Shown piece by piece: positions 45,516 to 55,401 of a DNA stretch of 64,000 bases (position 1 is the stretch's first letter; each line of letters begins with the position of its first letter). The stretch is from Kaistia granuli DSM 23481. GTDB lineage: Bacteria > Pseudomonadota > Alphaproteobacteria > Rhizobiales > Kaistiaceae. A program made the translations under genes and the position numbers. Where the stretch lies: the NCBI RefSeq assembly GCF_000380505.1, contig NZ_AQYH01000008.1:248001-312000 (forward strand), in the 5' to 3' direction. The notes under the pieces were generated by a model. It had not been told where the DNA came from. It saw nothing but the letters and a program-made list of their open reading frames with translations, and searched no databases.

Positions 45516-46154
45516 CTATTGGTAGAGCCGTTCATAGAGACCCCGGACAATTCCAGCGGTCACTCCCCAGATATGGTGTTCGTCATACGGCATTTCGTAG
45601 AGCAAATGCCGGACACCATCAAATTCCCGGGTAATTGTCTGGTGGTTCTGCGGGCTCATGAGGAAGGAGAGCGGGACTTCGAAGGCAGCGTCGACCTCGT
45701 CGGGGTTCAAAACAAGCTGATGCTCCGGCGCCACGCGCGCCACGACCGCGATGATTCGGTAGCCGGTGCCGGCGATGTAGGGATCGAGCCGGCCGATCGG
45801 TTCGACGAGATGGGGATCGAGACCGATCTCCTCCTGCGCCTCGCGCAGCGCCGCCTCCGCCGCGTTGGCGTCGGTCGGATCGATCTTGCCGCCGGGAAAG
45901 GCGATCTGGCCGGCATGATTGCGCAATTGCATCGTCCTGCGTGTCATCAGCACCGTCGCATTGCGGCGTTCGACGATGGGGATCAGCACCGCCGCGTCGC
46001 GAGACACGAAACCGCGCGGCGGAATAAACTCCGGATTGATCACCACCTCGTTGTCGCCGGCGTCCGGCCCCTGGTCGAGCGGACGCAGAAGCTGGCGGGC
46101 GCGGCTGAAGAAGTGATCCGGGCGGAAGGGATTGTCGAAGTCGGGGCTCGTCAC
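45516..46154 (-). CDS. NUDIX hydrolase, CoA pyrophosphatase-like
   Basis: A 212-residue NUDIX protein. The UPF0035 motif (LMTRRTMQLRNHAGQIAFPG, GKIDPTD) precedes the NUDIX box AEAALREAQEEIGLD, which together mark CoA/acyl-CoA pyrophosphatases such as PCD1/CoAse. Substrate inferred only. Start overlaps the DUF1285 stop by four bases. Confidence 0.85.
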   Translation of the reverse strand: MTSPDFDNPFRPDHFFSRARQLLRPLDQGPDAGDNEVVINPEFIPPRGFVSRDAAVLIPIVERRNATVLMTRRTMQLRNHAGQIAFPGGKIDPTDANAAEAALREAQEEIGLDPHLVEPIGRLDPYIAGTGYRIIAVVARVAPEHQLVLNPDEVDAAFEVPLSFLMSPQNHQTITREFDGVRHLLYEMPYDEHHIWGVTAGIVRGLYERLYQ

Positions 46155-46780
46155 GCCGCTGCCACCTCGCTGGATGAATCGGCGATGTCGCCCTCATGCC
46201 CGAGCACGAAGAAGCAGCCGGCCGAGGCGACGCCGATATCCGCTCCGCGCTGCTCGAAATGCGCCGCCAGCTCATGCACCAGGGGGCGCGCCAGCCGGGC
46301 TTCCAGGCCGCCCCGGACCCGCACATAGGGCACCAGCCCGCCATCCTCCCCGTTCACCGCGACGCGCAGGGGATGGTCGGCGTCGACGGTGACGACATCC
46401 CCGCCATTGGTCCGGAAAACGAGGCTGGGCCCGCCCTCCTTGTGTTCGACCGCCATTTCGACGGCGATGAACGGCACGTCGTCAACGCGGATCGCCAGCT
46501 TCTCGGCCGGTGTGACCAGCACATAGCCGCCATCCGGCTCGCGCCGCAGCACCGTCGCGAACAGCCTGATCAGCGCCTCACGCTGGATCGGCCGGCCCTC
46601 GTGATGCCAAGCACCCGACCAGTCGATGCGGATATCGATCACGCCGCAATGAGCGGGATTCCACAGATGCACAGGGGCCGGCCCGCGGAACGTCCCCGCC
46701 CTGGCGATCAGGGCGGCGAGGGTCGAACCGTCCGCCGAATCCGGGTCGGCCTTGGTTTCGCCCTGCTTTATCACTGACAT
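46151..46780 (-). CDS. DUF1285 domain protein
   Basis: A 209-residue cytosolic protein of the DUF1285 family, with DIRIDWSGAWHHEGRPIQRE and LVTPAEKLAIRVDDVPFIAV as core segments. AAGGATG is about eight bases ahead of the ATG 46780. Starts the DUF1285-NUDIX-DUF6111-cca unit, divergent from the MoxR operon. Role unknown. Confidence 0.85.
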   Translation of the reverse strand: MSVIKQGETKADPDSADGSTLAALIARAGTFRGPAPVHLWNPAHCGVIDIRIDWSGAWHHEGRPIQREALIRLFATVLRREPDGGYVLVTPAEKLAIRVDDVPFIAVEMAVEHKEGGPSLVFRTNGGDVVTVDADHPLRVAVNGEDGGLVPYVRVRGGLEARLARPLVHELAAHFEQRGADIGVASAGCFFVLGHEGDIADSSSEVAAA

Positions 46781-46895
46781 GCTAAATTCATCCTTCCGCG
46801 CATGGCTGACGCTGCCATGCCGGTCGTGCGAAGATTGTAAGCGGATCGAGTCACTCGATCTCGTCGCGACCGTAACTGAAACTATATGGGCCGAT

Positions 46896-47912
46896 ATGAG
46901 CGCGTTCAATCAGACCTCCATCGCAGACGTCGATCCGGGCCGCACCGTCGCCGAAGCCGATGCCGCCGTCGCGACGATCAAGTCGGCGCGGGACGCGATC
47001 GGCAAGATCATCTACGGCCAGGAAACCGTGATCGAGCGCGTGCTGGTCACGCTGCTGGCCGGCGGCCACGGCCTGCTGGTCGGCGTGCCGGGCCTCGCCA
47101 AGACCAAGCTCGTCGAGACGCTCGGCATCGTGCTCGGGCTCGATGAGCGGCGCGTGCAGTTCACGCCCGACCTGATGCCATCCGACATCCTCGGCTCCGA
47201 GGTGATGGACCAGGACGAATCCGGCCGCCGCTCGTTCCGCTTCCTCAAGGGCCCGATCTTCGGCCAGCTGCTGATGGCGGACGAGATCAATCGCGCCAGC
47301 CCGCGCACGCAATCGGCCCTACTGCAGGCGATGCAGGAATATCACGTCACAGTGGCCGGCCAGCGCTACGACCTGCCGAGCCCGTTCCATGTGCTGGCGA
47401 CGCAGAACCCACTCGAGCAGGAAGGCACCTATCCGCTGCCGGAAGCCCAGCTCGACCGCTTCCTGCTGCAGATCGACGTGCTCTATCCCGACCGCGACGC
47501 CGAGCGGCGTATGCTGTTCGAGACGACCGGCGCGGCCGACGCCGTCGCCCAGCGCGTGACGGACGCGGCGGCGCTGAAGTCGATCCAGCAATTGGTCCGC
47601 CGCCTGCCGATCGGCGAGAGCGTCGTCGAGGCGATCCTGAACCTCGTGCGCTCGGCCCGTCCCGGCGAGATCGAGGACAAGAAGCTCGCCGGCGTGATCG
47701 CCTGGGGACCCGGCCCCCGCGCCAGTCAGGCGCTGATGCTCGCCGTGCGCGCCCGCGCCCTGATCGACGGCCGCTATGCGCCCTCCGTCGACGACGTCAT
47801 CGCGCTGGCGGAACCCGTGCTGCAGCACCGCATGAGCCTGAGCTTCGCCGCACGGGCGGACGGGCTCTCGGTTCGCGATGTGATCGGGACCCTCAAGTCA
47901 CGAATCGGGTGA
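46896..47912 (+). CDS. MoxR family AAA+ ATPase
   Basis: A 338-residue MoxR ATPase. Walker A is GLLVGVPGLAKTKLVETLG, Walker B QLLMADEINRASPRTQSALL, and sensor region ATQNPLEQEGTYPLPEAQLDRFLLQ is intact. MoxR enzymes act as chaperones, usually with a DUF58 partner and vWA proteins, as in this operon. The ATG 46896 begins just before homology. Equivalent to the first gene of the RL3499-RL3502 operon of Rhizobium leguminosarum, whose loss harms envelope integrity. Confidence 0.95.
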   Translation: MSAFNQTSIADVDPGRTVAEADAAVATIKSARDAIGKIIYGQETVIERVLVTLLAGGHGLLVGVPGLAKTKLVETLGIVLGLDERRVQFTPDLMPSDILGSEVMDQDESGRRSFRFLKGPIFGQLLMADEINRASPRTQSALLQAMQEYHVTVAGQRYDLPSPFHVLATQNPLEQEGTYPLPEAQLDRFLLQIDVLYPDRDAERRMLFETTGAADAVAQRVTDAAALKSIQQLVRRLPIGESVVEAILNLVRSARPGEIEDKKLAGVIAWGPGPRASQALMLAVRARALIDGRYAPSVDDVIALAEPVLQHRMSLSFAARADGLSVRDVIGTLKSRIG

Positions 47913-47916
47913 AGTC

Positions 47917-48834
47917 TTGACCGAACCGCGCGCCAACGTGCCGACATCTCGTCCTGTCGGCACGAATCTGGCCGAGGCCAAGGGCCTTGCCCGGAGCCTG
48001 CCGGACCTTCTGGTCGAGGCGCGCCGTGTCGCGACCACGGTTCTGGCCGGCTGGCATGGCCGCCGGCGCGCCGGACCGGGTGAAACCTTCTGGCAGTTCC
48101 GTCCCTTCGTCACCGGCGAGGCGCCGGGCCGCATCGACTGGCGCCGCTCGGCACGCGACGATCATCTCTATATCCGCGAGCGCGAGTGGGAAGCGGCCCA
48201 CACCGTGTGGCTTTCGGCCGATCTCTCGCCTTCGATGGATTTCCGCTCCAAGCTGGCGCTGGCCTCGAAGCGCGACCGCGCGCTCGTCATCCTGCTGGCG
48301 CTGGGCGATCTGCTGGCGGCCGCCGGCGAACGCATCGGCCTGCTCGGTCTCGGCGATCCCGTGCTCTCGCGCAACGCGGCCGAGCGACTGGCGGAGACGC
48401 TCGCCGTCTTCGAGGATGCCCAGCCGGCTCTGCCGTCCGCGGCCCGGCTCAGCCGCTTTGCCGATCTCGTGCTGATCGGCGACTTTCTCGATCCGATCGA
48501 CGAGATCGACGCGCGGCTCGCCGACTATGCGCGCCACGGCGCCACCGCCCATCTGGTCGAGATCCGCGATCCGGTCGAGGAAATCTTCCCTTACGCCGGG
48601 CGAACGGAGTTCCGGGATCCCGAAAGCGGCGCGCTCTACACGATAGGCCGCGCCGAGCAGATCGGCGAGGAATACCGAAACCGTCTGCTCGCCCGCCGCG
48701 AGACTCTGGCGGCGACCTGCCGCCGCCTCGGCTGGAGCTATCTCACCCATCGCACCGACCGGCCGGCGACGGAGCCACTGCTGGCGCTGCATGCGCGCCT
48801 GTCGGCCCGCGTCACCGAGGGAGGACGGCCATGA
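47917..48834 (+). CDS. DUF58 domain protein (MoxR partner)
   Basis: A 305-residue DUF58 protein: core PFVTGEAPGRIDWRRSARDD and a vWA-like start VWLSADLSPSMDFRSKLAL. The start is TTG at 47917, four bases after the moxR stop; no ATG is suitable. It overlaps the following gene by ATGA. DUF58 proteins are regular partners of MoxR ATPases. Confidence 0.92.
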   Translation: MTEPRANVPTSRPVGTNLAEAKGLARSLPDLLVEARRVATTVLAGWHGRRRAGPGETFWQFRPFVTGEAPGRIDWRRSARDDHLYIREREWEAAHTVWLSADLSPSMDFRSKLALASKRDRALVILLALGDLLAAAGERIGLLGLGDPVLSRNAAERLAETLAVFEDAQPALPSAARLSRFADLVLIGDFLDPIDEIDARLADYARHGATAHLVEIRDPVEEIFPYAGRTEFRDPESGALYTIGRAEQIGEEYRNRLLARRETLAATCRRLGWSYLTHRTDRPATEPLLALHARLSARVTEGGRP

Positions 48835-51650
48835 TCGCCGGCCTGCCCCTCGCCTTCGGCGCGCCGCTCGTCCTCACCGCGCTGGTGCTGCTGCCGGCGA
48901 TCTGGTGGCTGTTGAAGCTGACCCCGCCACGCCCGCGGCTGGAAAGCTTCCCGCCGACGCGCATCTTGGCAGAAATCGCCAGGCGCGACGAACAGCCGGC
49001 GCGCAGCCCGTGGTGGCTGACGGCGCTGCGATTGCTGCTCGCGGGCCTGGTCATCCTGGCTCTGGCGGCGCCGATCTGGCGTCCGACCGGCGAAAGCGTG
49101 CCCGGTGGCGGCCCGCTTCTCGTCGTCATCGACAATGACTGGGCGGCGGCGCGCGACTGGGAGACCCGCATCGACACGGCGCGGCGGATCGTCGATCTGG
49201 CCGAACGCTCGGGCCGGCCCGTCGGCCTGATCGCGACGGCCGAGCCGCCGAACCAGGAATATGCGCCGACCGATGGCGCGACGATCCGGACGCGCCTCGA
49301 TGCGATGGTCCCCCGTCCCTATCCGACCGATCGCAACGCCATCGCAGAAGCCCTGCGAACCGGCATCACCTCGGCCGAGTTCGGCGGCGTTGCCTGGCTC
49401 TCCAACGGCCTCGGAGGCCAGGATGCCGAGGATTTCTCGCGCTTCCTCGAGACGACCATCAGGGCCCCGGTGACGATCTATGGCCGTGACGGCAAGCCGT
49501 TGCTCGGCCTAGCCGCGCCGGCCGCCACCGCCGATGCGCTGACCCTTTCGGTGCTGCGCAGCGAAGGACAGACCGCGACCGGCACGCTGGTCGCCCGCGA
49601 CATGAAAGGCCGCTCGATCGGCGAGGCGCCGTTCGCCTTCAAGCCGGGCGAGCTTCGCACCGAGGCCGCCTTCACGCTGCCAACCGAACTGCGCAACGAG
49701 ATCGTCCGGGTCGAGATCGCCGGCAGCGAGACCGCAGGCGCCGTGCAACTGCTCGACGACCGCTTCAAGCGCCGGCGCATCGGCGTGATCTCCGGCGCTT
49801 CGAGCGACAATGCCCAGCCGTTGCTGTCGCCGCTATACTACATCACCCGCGCCGTGCAGCCCTTCGCCGACGTGATCGAACCGCGCGACGCCAATGCCGC
49901 CAACGCGGTTCCGCAGATGATCGAGGCCGGCGCGGCGGTGATCGCAATGGCGGATATCGGCACGCTGACGCCCGACGTGGAGGAAAAGCTCGCCGGCTGG
50001 GTCGAGGCGGGCGGCACGCTGCTGCGCTTCGCCGGACCGCGTCTGGCCGCTGCCAGCGGCGAGACGGACACCCTCATTCCCGTGCGCCTGCGCGAAGGCG
50101 GCCGCGTGCTCGGCGGCAGCCTGTCCTGGGCCTCGCCGCAACCGCTGGCGTCGCTCTCGCCGACCAGCCCCTTCGCAGGCCTCGCCATCGCGCCCGACAT
50201 CGAAGTCCGGCGCCAGGTCCTGGCTGAGCCCGACGGCAATCTGCCGGCACGCACCTGGGCAGCCCTCGGCGACGGCACGCCGCTGGTGACGGCCGCCCCG
50301 CTCGGCAAGGGCTGGCTGATCCTCTTCCATGTGACGGCCGACGCGAGCTGGTCGAACCTCCCGCTTTCCGGCACTTTCGTCGAGATGCTGCGCCGCATTG
50401 CCGCCTTCGCCTCGGTGCCGCAGATCGAGGCCGCCCGCACCGCCGAGGGCGTCGCGACCGGCGCGGCGCTGCCGCCCTATCGCCTGCTCGACGGCTTCGG
50501 CCATTTCGTCACCAGCGATCCGCTGGCGCGGCCGCTGCCGGCGACCGGCCCGCTGCCGGCGCCGAGCCGCGATCACCCGCCCGGACTCTATGGCGCGGAT
50601 GACGGATTCCGCGCCGTCAACGTACTGGCGGCCGACGCGACGCTGCCGCCCTTCGATGCCGCCTCGCTCGCCGGCGCCGAAATCCGGCCCTATCCGACGA
50701 CGGCGCCGACCGACCTGTCGCCCTATCTGCTGCTCGCGGCGCTCGCCTGCCTGATCGCCGATGCGCTGGCGGTGCTCTGGCTGAATGGCGGCCTCCGGCT
50801 GCGTCCGCGCGCGATTGCTCTTGTTATCCTTTCGTTAACCCTGGGCCATGCTTTCGTCCCTGCTCCGGCAGGCGCCGACGCGGCGAGCGACCAGTTCGCC
50901 ATCGACGCCGTCAACACCTCGCGCCTCGCCTATGTGACGACCGGCAACAAGGAGATCGACGACATGAGCCAGGCCGGTCTGGCCGGCCTGTCGCGGGCGC
51001 TCGGCGCCCGTACCGCGCTCGAGCCGGCCGACCCGCTCGGCGTCGATGTCGCCAAGGACGAGCTCAGCTTCTTCCCGCTGCTTTACTGGCCGATCGATCC
51101 GACATCGCCGATGCCCGACTCTTCCACGCTCGCGCGGATCGACGCCTATATGAAACAGGGCGGCTCGATCCTGTTCGATACGCGCGACGAGCTGGAACGG
51201 GCGCCCGGCACCACGGGGTTCGGCGGCACGCCGGCGGCGGAGCGGCTGCGGGCCATGCTGTCCGGGCTCGATGTGCCGCCGCTCGAACCGGTACCCTCCA
51301 CCCATGTTCTGACCAAGGCGTTCTACTTGCTCGAGGATTTTCCCGGTCGCTATAGCGGCGGTCCACTCTGGGTCGAAGCCTCGCCGCCGGAGGACGATGC
51401 CGCCGCGGCGGCGCGGCCCGCCAGGCCGGGCGACGGCGTCTCGTCGATCCTGATCACCGAGAACGACCTCGCTGGCGCCTGGGCGACGGATGCCGACGGG
51501 CGCTATCTGGTGCCGACCGTGCCGCCCGACCCGCGCCAGCGCGAACTCGCCTATCGCACCGGCATCAACATCGTCATGTACACGCTGACCGGCAACTACA
51601 AGGCCGACCAGGTGCATGTGCCGGCCCTCCTGGAGAGGCTGGGGCAATGA
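48831..51650 (+). CDS. BatA-N/DUF4159 membrane protein
   Basis: A 939-residue protein. N-terminal BatA-like membrane segments (LVLTALVLLPAIWWLLKL; LTALRLLLAGLVILALAAPI), a vWA/GATase-like periplasmic part, two further hydrophobic segments at about 628-680, one signal-like, and then the DUF4159 domain from about 690 (NTSRLAYVTTGNKEIDDMSQ) to the end. The ATG 48831 overlaps the DUF58 stop. Third gene of the MoxR operon; probable client or complex partner of MoxR. Molecular function unknown. Confidence 0.9.
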   Translation: MIAGLPLAFGAPLVLTALVLLPAIWWLLKLTPPRPRLESFPPTRILAEIARRDEQPARSPWWLTALRLLLAGLVILALAAPIWRPTGESVPGGGPLLVVIDNDWAAARDWETRIDTARRIVDLAERSGRPVGLIATAEPPNQEYAPTDGATIRTRLDAMVPRPYPTDRNAIAEALRTGITSAEFGGVAWLSNGLGGQDAEDFSRFLETTIRAPVTIYGRDGKPLLGLAAPAATADALTLSVLRSEGQTATGTLVARDMKGRSIGEAPFAFKPGELRTEAAFTLPTELRNEIVRVEIAGSETAGAVQLLDDRFKRRRIGVISGASSDNAQPLLSPLYYITRAVQPFADVIEPRDANAANAVPQMIEAGAAVIAMADIGTLTPDVEEKLAGWVEAGGTLLRFAGPRLAAASGETDTLIPVRLREGGRVLGGSLSWASPQPLASLSPTSPFAGLAIAPDIEVRRQVLAEPDGNLPARTWAALGDGTPLVTAAPLGKGWLILFHVTADASWSNLPLSGTFVEMLRRIAAFASVPQIEAARTAEGVATGAALPPYRLLDGFGHFVTSDPLARPLPATGPLPAPSRDHPPGLYGADDGFRAVNVLAADATLPPFDAASLAGAEIRPYPTTAPTDLSPYLLLAALACLIADALAVLWLNGGLRLRPRAIALVILSLTLGHAFVPAPAGADAASDQFAIDAVNTSRLAYVTTGNKEIDDMSQAGLAGLSRALGARTALEPADPLGVDVAKDELSFFPLLYWPIDPTSPMPDSSTLARIDAYMKQGGSILFDTRDELERAPGTTGFGGTPAAERLRAMLSGLDVPPLEPVPSTHVLTKAFYLLEDFPGRYSGGPLWVEASPPEDDAAAAARPARPGDGVSSILITENDLAGAWATDADGRYLVPTVPPDPRQRELAYRTGINIVMYTLTGNYKADQVHVPALLERLGQ

Positions 51651-53725
51651 ACTGGTCGCTGACCTTCGCGCCGCTGATCCCGCTGCCCTGGCTGGCGGCG
51701 CTGGCGCTGCTCGGCCTCGTCGCCGTCGCCCCCCTCCTGTTCCGCCGGCTGCGCGGTGCCTGGCTGCGCGTCGCGGCGCTGGCAGCCCTGGTCGCGGCCC
51801 TTGCGGGGCCGGTGCTCCTGGCCGAGGACCGCCAGCCGCTGCCGACCATCGTCGCCGTCGTCGTCGACAAGAGCGCCAGCCAGGATCTCGATGGCCGCGC
51901 CGCCACGACGGAAGCGGCGCGCGACGCGCTGACCAAGCGGCTCGGCGACCTCCGCAATATCGAGATCCGCACAGTCGAGGCCGGCGGCAAGACCGGCGCA
52001 GCACCGGTCGACGGCACGGAACTGTTCACAGCGCTCGGCACGGCGCTCGCCGATGTCGCACCGGAGCGGCTCGGCGCCGTCGTCATGCTGACCGATGGCG
52101 AAGTGCACGACGTGCCGATGCCGGCCGGCTCGCCCTTCGGCGGCGCGCCGCTGCACGCGCTGGTCGCCGGCCGCGACGACGAGCGCGACCGCCAGATGGT
52201 GATCCGCTCGGCGCCCCGCTTCGCCATCGTCGGCGAGAGCCAGATGGTCGAATATCAGGTGCTCGACCAGGGTGCGCCCTCGAACGAACCCGTCCGCGTC
52301 ACCATCAGCCGCGACGGCGAGCCGCTGGCGACCGAAACGGTGACGCCCGGCGCGATCAACCGCTTCCCGATCGAGATCGGCCATGCCGGCCAGAATATCA
52401 TCGAATTCGAGGCGGAGCCGCTCGCCGGCGAGCTGACCCCGATCAACAACCGCGCCGCCGCCGTCATCGACGGCATCCGCGAGAATCTCCGCGTGCTGCT
52501 GGTCTCGGGCGAGCCGCATGCCGGCGAACGGATCTGGCGCAACCTGCTGAAATCGGACGCTTCCGTCGACCTCGTGCATTTCACCATCCTGCGGCCGCCG
52601 GAGAAGCAGGACGGCACGCCGATCAACGAATTGTCGCTGATCGCCTTCCCGACACGCGAGCTGTTCTCCGTCAAGATCGACCAGTTCGACCTGATCATCT
52701 TCGATCGCTACGCCCAGCGCGGCGTGCTCCCGACCGTCTATTTCGACAACATCGCCCGCTATGTCCGCGACGGCGGCGCGCTGCTGGTCGCCTCCGGGCC
52801 GGACTATGCCTCCGACGACAGCCTCTATGCGACGCCGCTCGCCGATGTGCTGCCGGCGGCGCCGACCGGCCGCATCATCGAGAAGCCGTTCAGCCCCCGC
52901 GTCACCGATCTCGGGCAGCGCCACCCGGTGACGCGCGGCCTCGAAGGGGCCGACGCCGAACCGCCGCGCTGGAGCCGCTGGTTCCGCCAGGTCGAGGTCG
53001 ACAAGCCGGATGGCGAAGTCATCATGAAGGGCGTCGACGACGATCCGCTGCTGGTGCTGCAACGCGAGGGCGAAGGCCGCGTCGCGTTGCTGCTGTCGGA
53101 TCAGGTCTGGCTCTGGGCGCGCGGCTATGAGGGCGGCGGGCCGCATGTCGACCTGCTGCGCCGGCTGGCGCACTGGCTGATGAAGGAACCCGACCTCGAG
53201 GAAGAGGCGCTGCGGGCGACGGCGCGCGGCGCCACGCTGGCGATCGAGCGCCAGACCATGCAGGAGAAGATCGCCCCAGTGACGGTGATCGCGCCGTCCG
53301 GTGCGCGCAGGACGCTGACGCTCGACGCCGCCGGCCCCGGCCGCTTCCGGGCCGAGTTGCCGGCCGACGAGATCGGCCTCTGGCGCGTCGAGGACGGCGA
53401 ACGGCGCGCCTTCGCCCATGTCGGGCCCGCCAATCCGCGCGAGTTCACCGATGTGCTCTCGACCTTCGACAAGCTGGCGCCGGTGGTCGAGGCGACCGGC
53501 GGCCGCATCGCGCGCATGGCCTCGGCCGACGGTACTCTGGACACCCCGCGCGTCATCCCGATGCAGTCGGGCCGCGCCATGTCGGGCCGCGACTGGATGG
53601 GCGTGCGCATGACCGAGGCATCCGTGCTCAAGGGTGTCGACCGCTGGCCGCTGTTCTCCGGCTTCCTCGGCCTGGCGATCCTGCTCGGCGTGACCGCGAT
53701 GACCTGGTACCGCGAAGGACGGTAG
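51647..53725 (+). CDS. Membrane protein with glutamine-amidotransferase-like fold
   Basis: A 692-residue protein with two N-terminal membrane segments (ALALLGLVAVAPLLF and VAALAALVAALAGPVLL), a vWA-like first domain (VAVVVDKSASQDLDG, VVMLTDGEVHDVP with MIDAS-like Asp-x-Ser-x-Ser), a central class-I GATase-like domain (DLIIFDRYAQRGVLP, GGALLVASGPDY) without an obvious catalytic Cys triad, and a C-terminal anchor helix. ATGA overlap with the preceding gene; last gene of the MoxR operon. Confidence 0.88.
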   Translation: MNWSLTFAPLIPLPWLAALALLGLVAVAPLLFRRLRGAWLRVAALAALVAALAGPVLLAEDRQPLPTIVAVVVDKSASQDLDGRAATTEAARDALTKRLGDLRNIEIRTVEAGGKTGAAPVDGTELFTALGTALADVAPERLGAVVMLTDGEVHDVPMPAGSPFGGAPLHALVAGRDDERDRQMVIRSAPRFAIVGESQMVEYQVLDQGAPSNEPVRVTISRDGEPLATETVTPGAINRFPIEIGHAGQNIIEFEAEPLAGELTPINNRAAAVIDGIRENLRVLLVSGEPHAGERIWRNLLKSDASVDLVHFTILRPPEKQDGTPINELSLIAFPTRELFSVKIDQFDLIIFDRYAQRGVLPTVYFDNIARYVRDGGALLVASGPDYASDDSLYATPLADVLPAAPTGRIIEKPFSPRVTDLGQRHPVTRGLEGADAEPPRWSRWFRQVEVDKPDGEVIMKGVDDDPLLVLQREGEGRVALLLSDQVWLWARGYEGGGPHVDLLRRLAHWLMKEPDLEEEALRATARGATLAIERQTMQEKIAPVTVIAPSGARRTLTLDAAGPGRFRAELPADEIGLWRVEDGERRAFAHVGPANPREFTDVLSTFDKLAPVVEATGGRIARMASADGTLDTPRVIPMQSGRAMSGRDWMGVRMTEASVLKGVDRWPLFSGFLGLAILLGVTAMTWYREGR

Positions 53726-53846
53726 GCAGTTCTGACCAGACGCAGCGGAACGGTCGGAACACCCTCGCCGTCATGCCCGTCTCCGAGCCGCCATCCCATT
53801 CATCCGAGGCTCGGGAGGCTCAGACGGTAGCATCGCCGTTGCATGG

Positions 53847-53866
53847 ATTCCTGCTTTCGCAGGAAT
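53847..53866. repeat. Common short hairpin repeat (intergenic)
   Basis: ATTCCTGC, TTTC loop, GCAGGAAT; with flanking bases it resembles the widespread short intergenic repeat GGATTCCTGCTTTCGCAGGA of proteobacterial genomes. It lies in the 206-base gap after the MoxR operon. Confidence 0.55.
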
Positions 53867-53931
53867 GACGGAGGAAGATTTGGAAGCAGCGAGAGCCTGT
53901 CCCTGCCAAGCCTGAGGTCGATGACGCGCCC

Positions 53932-54432
53932 CTAGGCGGCCCGTTCCGCCGCGCCACCGAGGCCATCCAGCGCGTCGTCGGTCAGCGGGCAGACCAGCAC
54001 GCGGGCGGGATCGGCCGGAGCCGGCAGGGTGATCTGGTAGGGCTTCAGCCGGACGAAGCCGAACGGTCCGTAGTAGGGCTCGTCGCCGACCAGCAGGATG
54101 ACGGAATGGCCCGCCTCCCGGGCGGCGGCGATCGCCGTGCGCATGAGCGACTTGCCGGCGCCCCTGCCCTTCCAGTCCGGCTCCACGACCAGCGGCCCGA
54201 GCAGCATGGCCGGCCGGCCGCCGATACGGATCGGCGTCAGCCGGACCGAGCCGATCAGCCTCTCGCCCGACTTGGCGACGAAGGAGAGCTCCGGATCCTG
54301 CGCAACGCCCTCGCGCAGCAGCGAGGCGGCACGGGCGAAACGGCCGGGCCCGAACGAGATTTCGTGCAGCGCCTCGATGCCGGCGTCATCGGCGGGCGTC
54401 TCGGCCAGGACGGTGAAGGAGTCGATTTTCAT
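53932..54432 (-). CDS. GNAT family N-acetyltransferase
   Basis: A 166-residue YhbS-like acetyltransferase. The acetyl-CoA motif WKGRGAGKSLMRTAIAAARE and the C-terminal YYGPFGFVRLKPYQI are characteristic. Two starts are possible (54456 and 54432); the second is used because homology begins just after it. Substrate unknown. Confidence 0.85.
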   Translation of the reverse strand: MKIDSFTVLAETPADDAGIEALHEISFGPGRFARAASLLREGVAQDPELSFVAKSGERLIGSVRLTPIRIGGRPAMLLGPLVVEPDWKGRGAGKSLMRTAIAAAREAGHSVILLVGDEPYYGPFGFVRLKPYQITLPAPADPARVLVCPLTDDALDGLGGAAERAA

Positions 54433-54635
54433 GGAGGCGTCTCGTCGGAAGGGCATGACACTGTCCGACGGACACCACCGTCAAGCGCGGTGCGTCCTCG
54501 GGACAAACAAACGAACGGCATCGCGTGACAGGAGGTCACGGCCGTCGGTTCGTCGTCGCAGAAGGAGGCTCGGAGTCATGTCTGGTTCCGGGTCGCAATC
54601 CCAAGGCGCATAGCATGGGCCGGCGGCGTCGGCAA

Positions 54636-55091
54636 TCACCAATGCGCCGAGGCGGGAATGCGGTCGAGAATCTCGCCGAGCCTTCGCCGCGTCGCCGGCG
54701 TCGTTGCCTCGGGCAGCGCGGCGGGATCGAAAAAGCCCGCTTCCGCGATCTCGCGGTTCGGATAGCGGGGCGGGCTCGGACGATCGAAGGAGCGGGCGAC
54801 GAAGACCAGCACGTGGTCCCGCCGCCGCTTCGGGTTCATGTAGATGCCGAATAGCGTCGCCGGCGCACCGAGCACGATGCCGCCCTCCTCGCGCAGTTCG
54901 CGCGCCAGCGCCTCGCCGACGCTCTCGCCCCGCTCGACGCCGCCGCCCGGCAGATACCAGCCGGGCGTATAGGAATGCCGCACCAGGAAGATGCGCCCAG
55001 CCTCGTCGAAGCAGGCGCCGCGCACCCCGAGCGTCATGCCGCGCAAGACGGGCGCGGCGATACCGCCGAGGCGGGCGAGAAGTGAATACAT
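54636..55091 (-). CDS. NUDIX hydrolase
   Basis: A 151-residue NUDIX protein. The box GGGVERGESVGEALARELRE followed by EGG lies at about residues 49-71; start VRGACFDEAGRIFLVRHSYT is typical of small nucleotide-hydrolysing family members. The family variety leaves the substrate open. Begins at ATG 55091. Confidence 0.85.
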   Translation of the reverse strand: MYSLLARLGGIAAPVLRGMTLGVRGACFDEAGRIFLVRHSYTPGWYLPGGGVERGESVGEALARELREEGGIVLGAPATLFGIYMNPKRRRDHVLVFVARSFDRPSPPRYPNREIAEAGFFDPAALPEATTPATRRRLGEILDRIPASAHW

Positions 55092-55401
55092 GCCGATCCT
55101 TCCATCCGCGAGGGAACCCAAGCATAGGGGGACGGGCGGCGGCGGCAAACCGCGCCGCGGCCGAACGCATGCCATGCGGGACGAACATGGCAGGGTCGCG
55201 TCGCGCGGCCTGACAGAACCGGATCGCGCTCCCCATATTTTCAACAGATGAGGCGGGTCACTGACCAGATCGACCGATCCGCCCGGCGGCGCCCCATGTT
55301 GGCGCCGTTTGCTTTTGCGAGGATGGCATCGACGCACCCGCCATCGATCGAAGTCGACGCGGCATCGCGGCTGGACGCTGGCCTCGCGCTTCGTTAAGCC
55401 G
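55092..55401. other. Divergent intergenic region
   Basis: 310 bases between the NUDIX and phosphoesterase genes; longer frames through it have no recognised homology. Nothing specific was seen beyond promoter space for both. Confidence 0.4.

Noticed and set aside
51596-53419. 607-codon open frame on the minus strand opposite the GATase-like gene
   Set aside because: Arg/Ala/Gly-rich shadow; the plus-strand gene is coupled to its operon and has domain structure.
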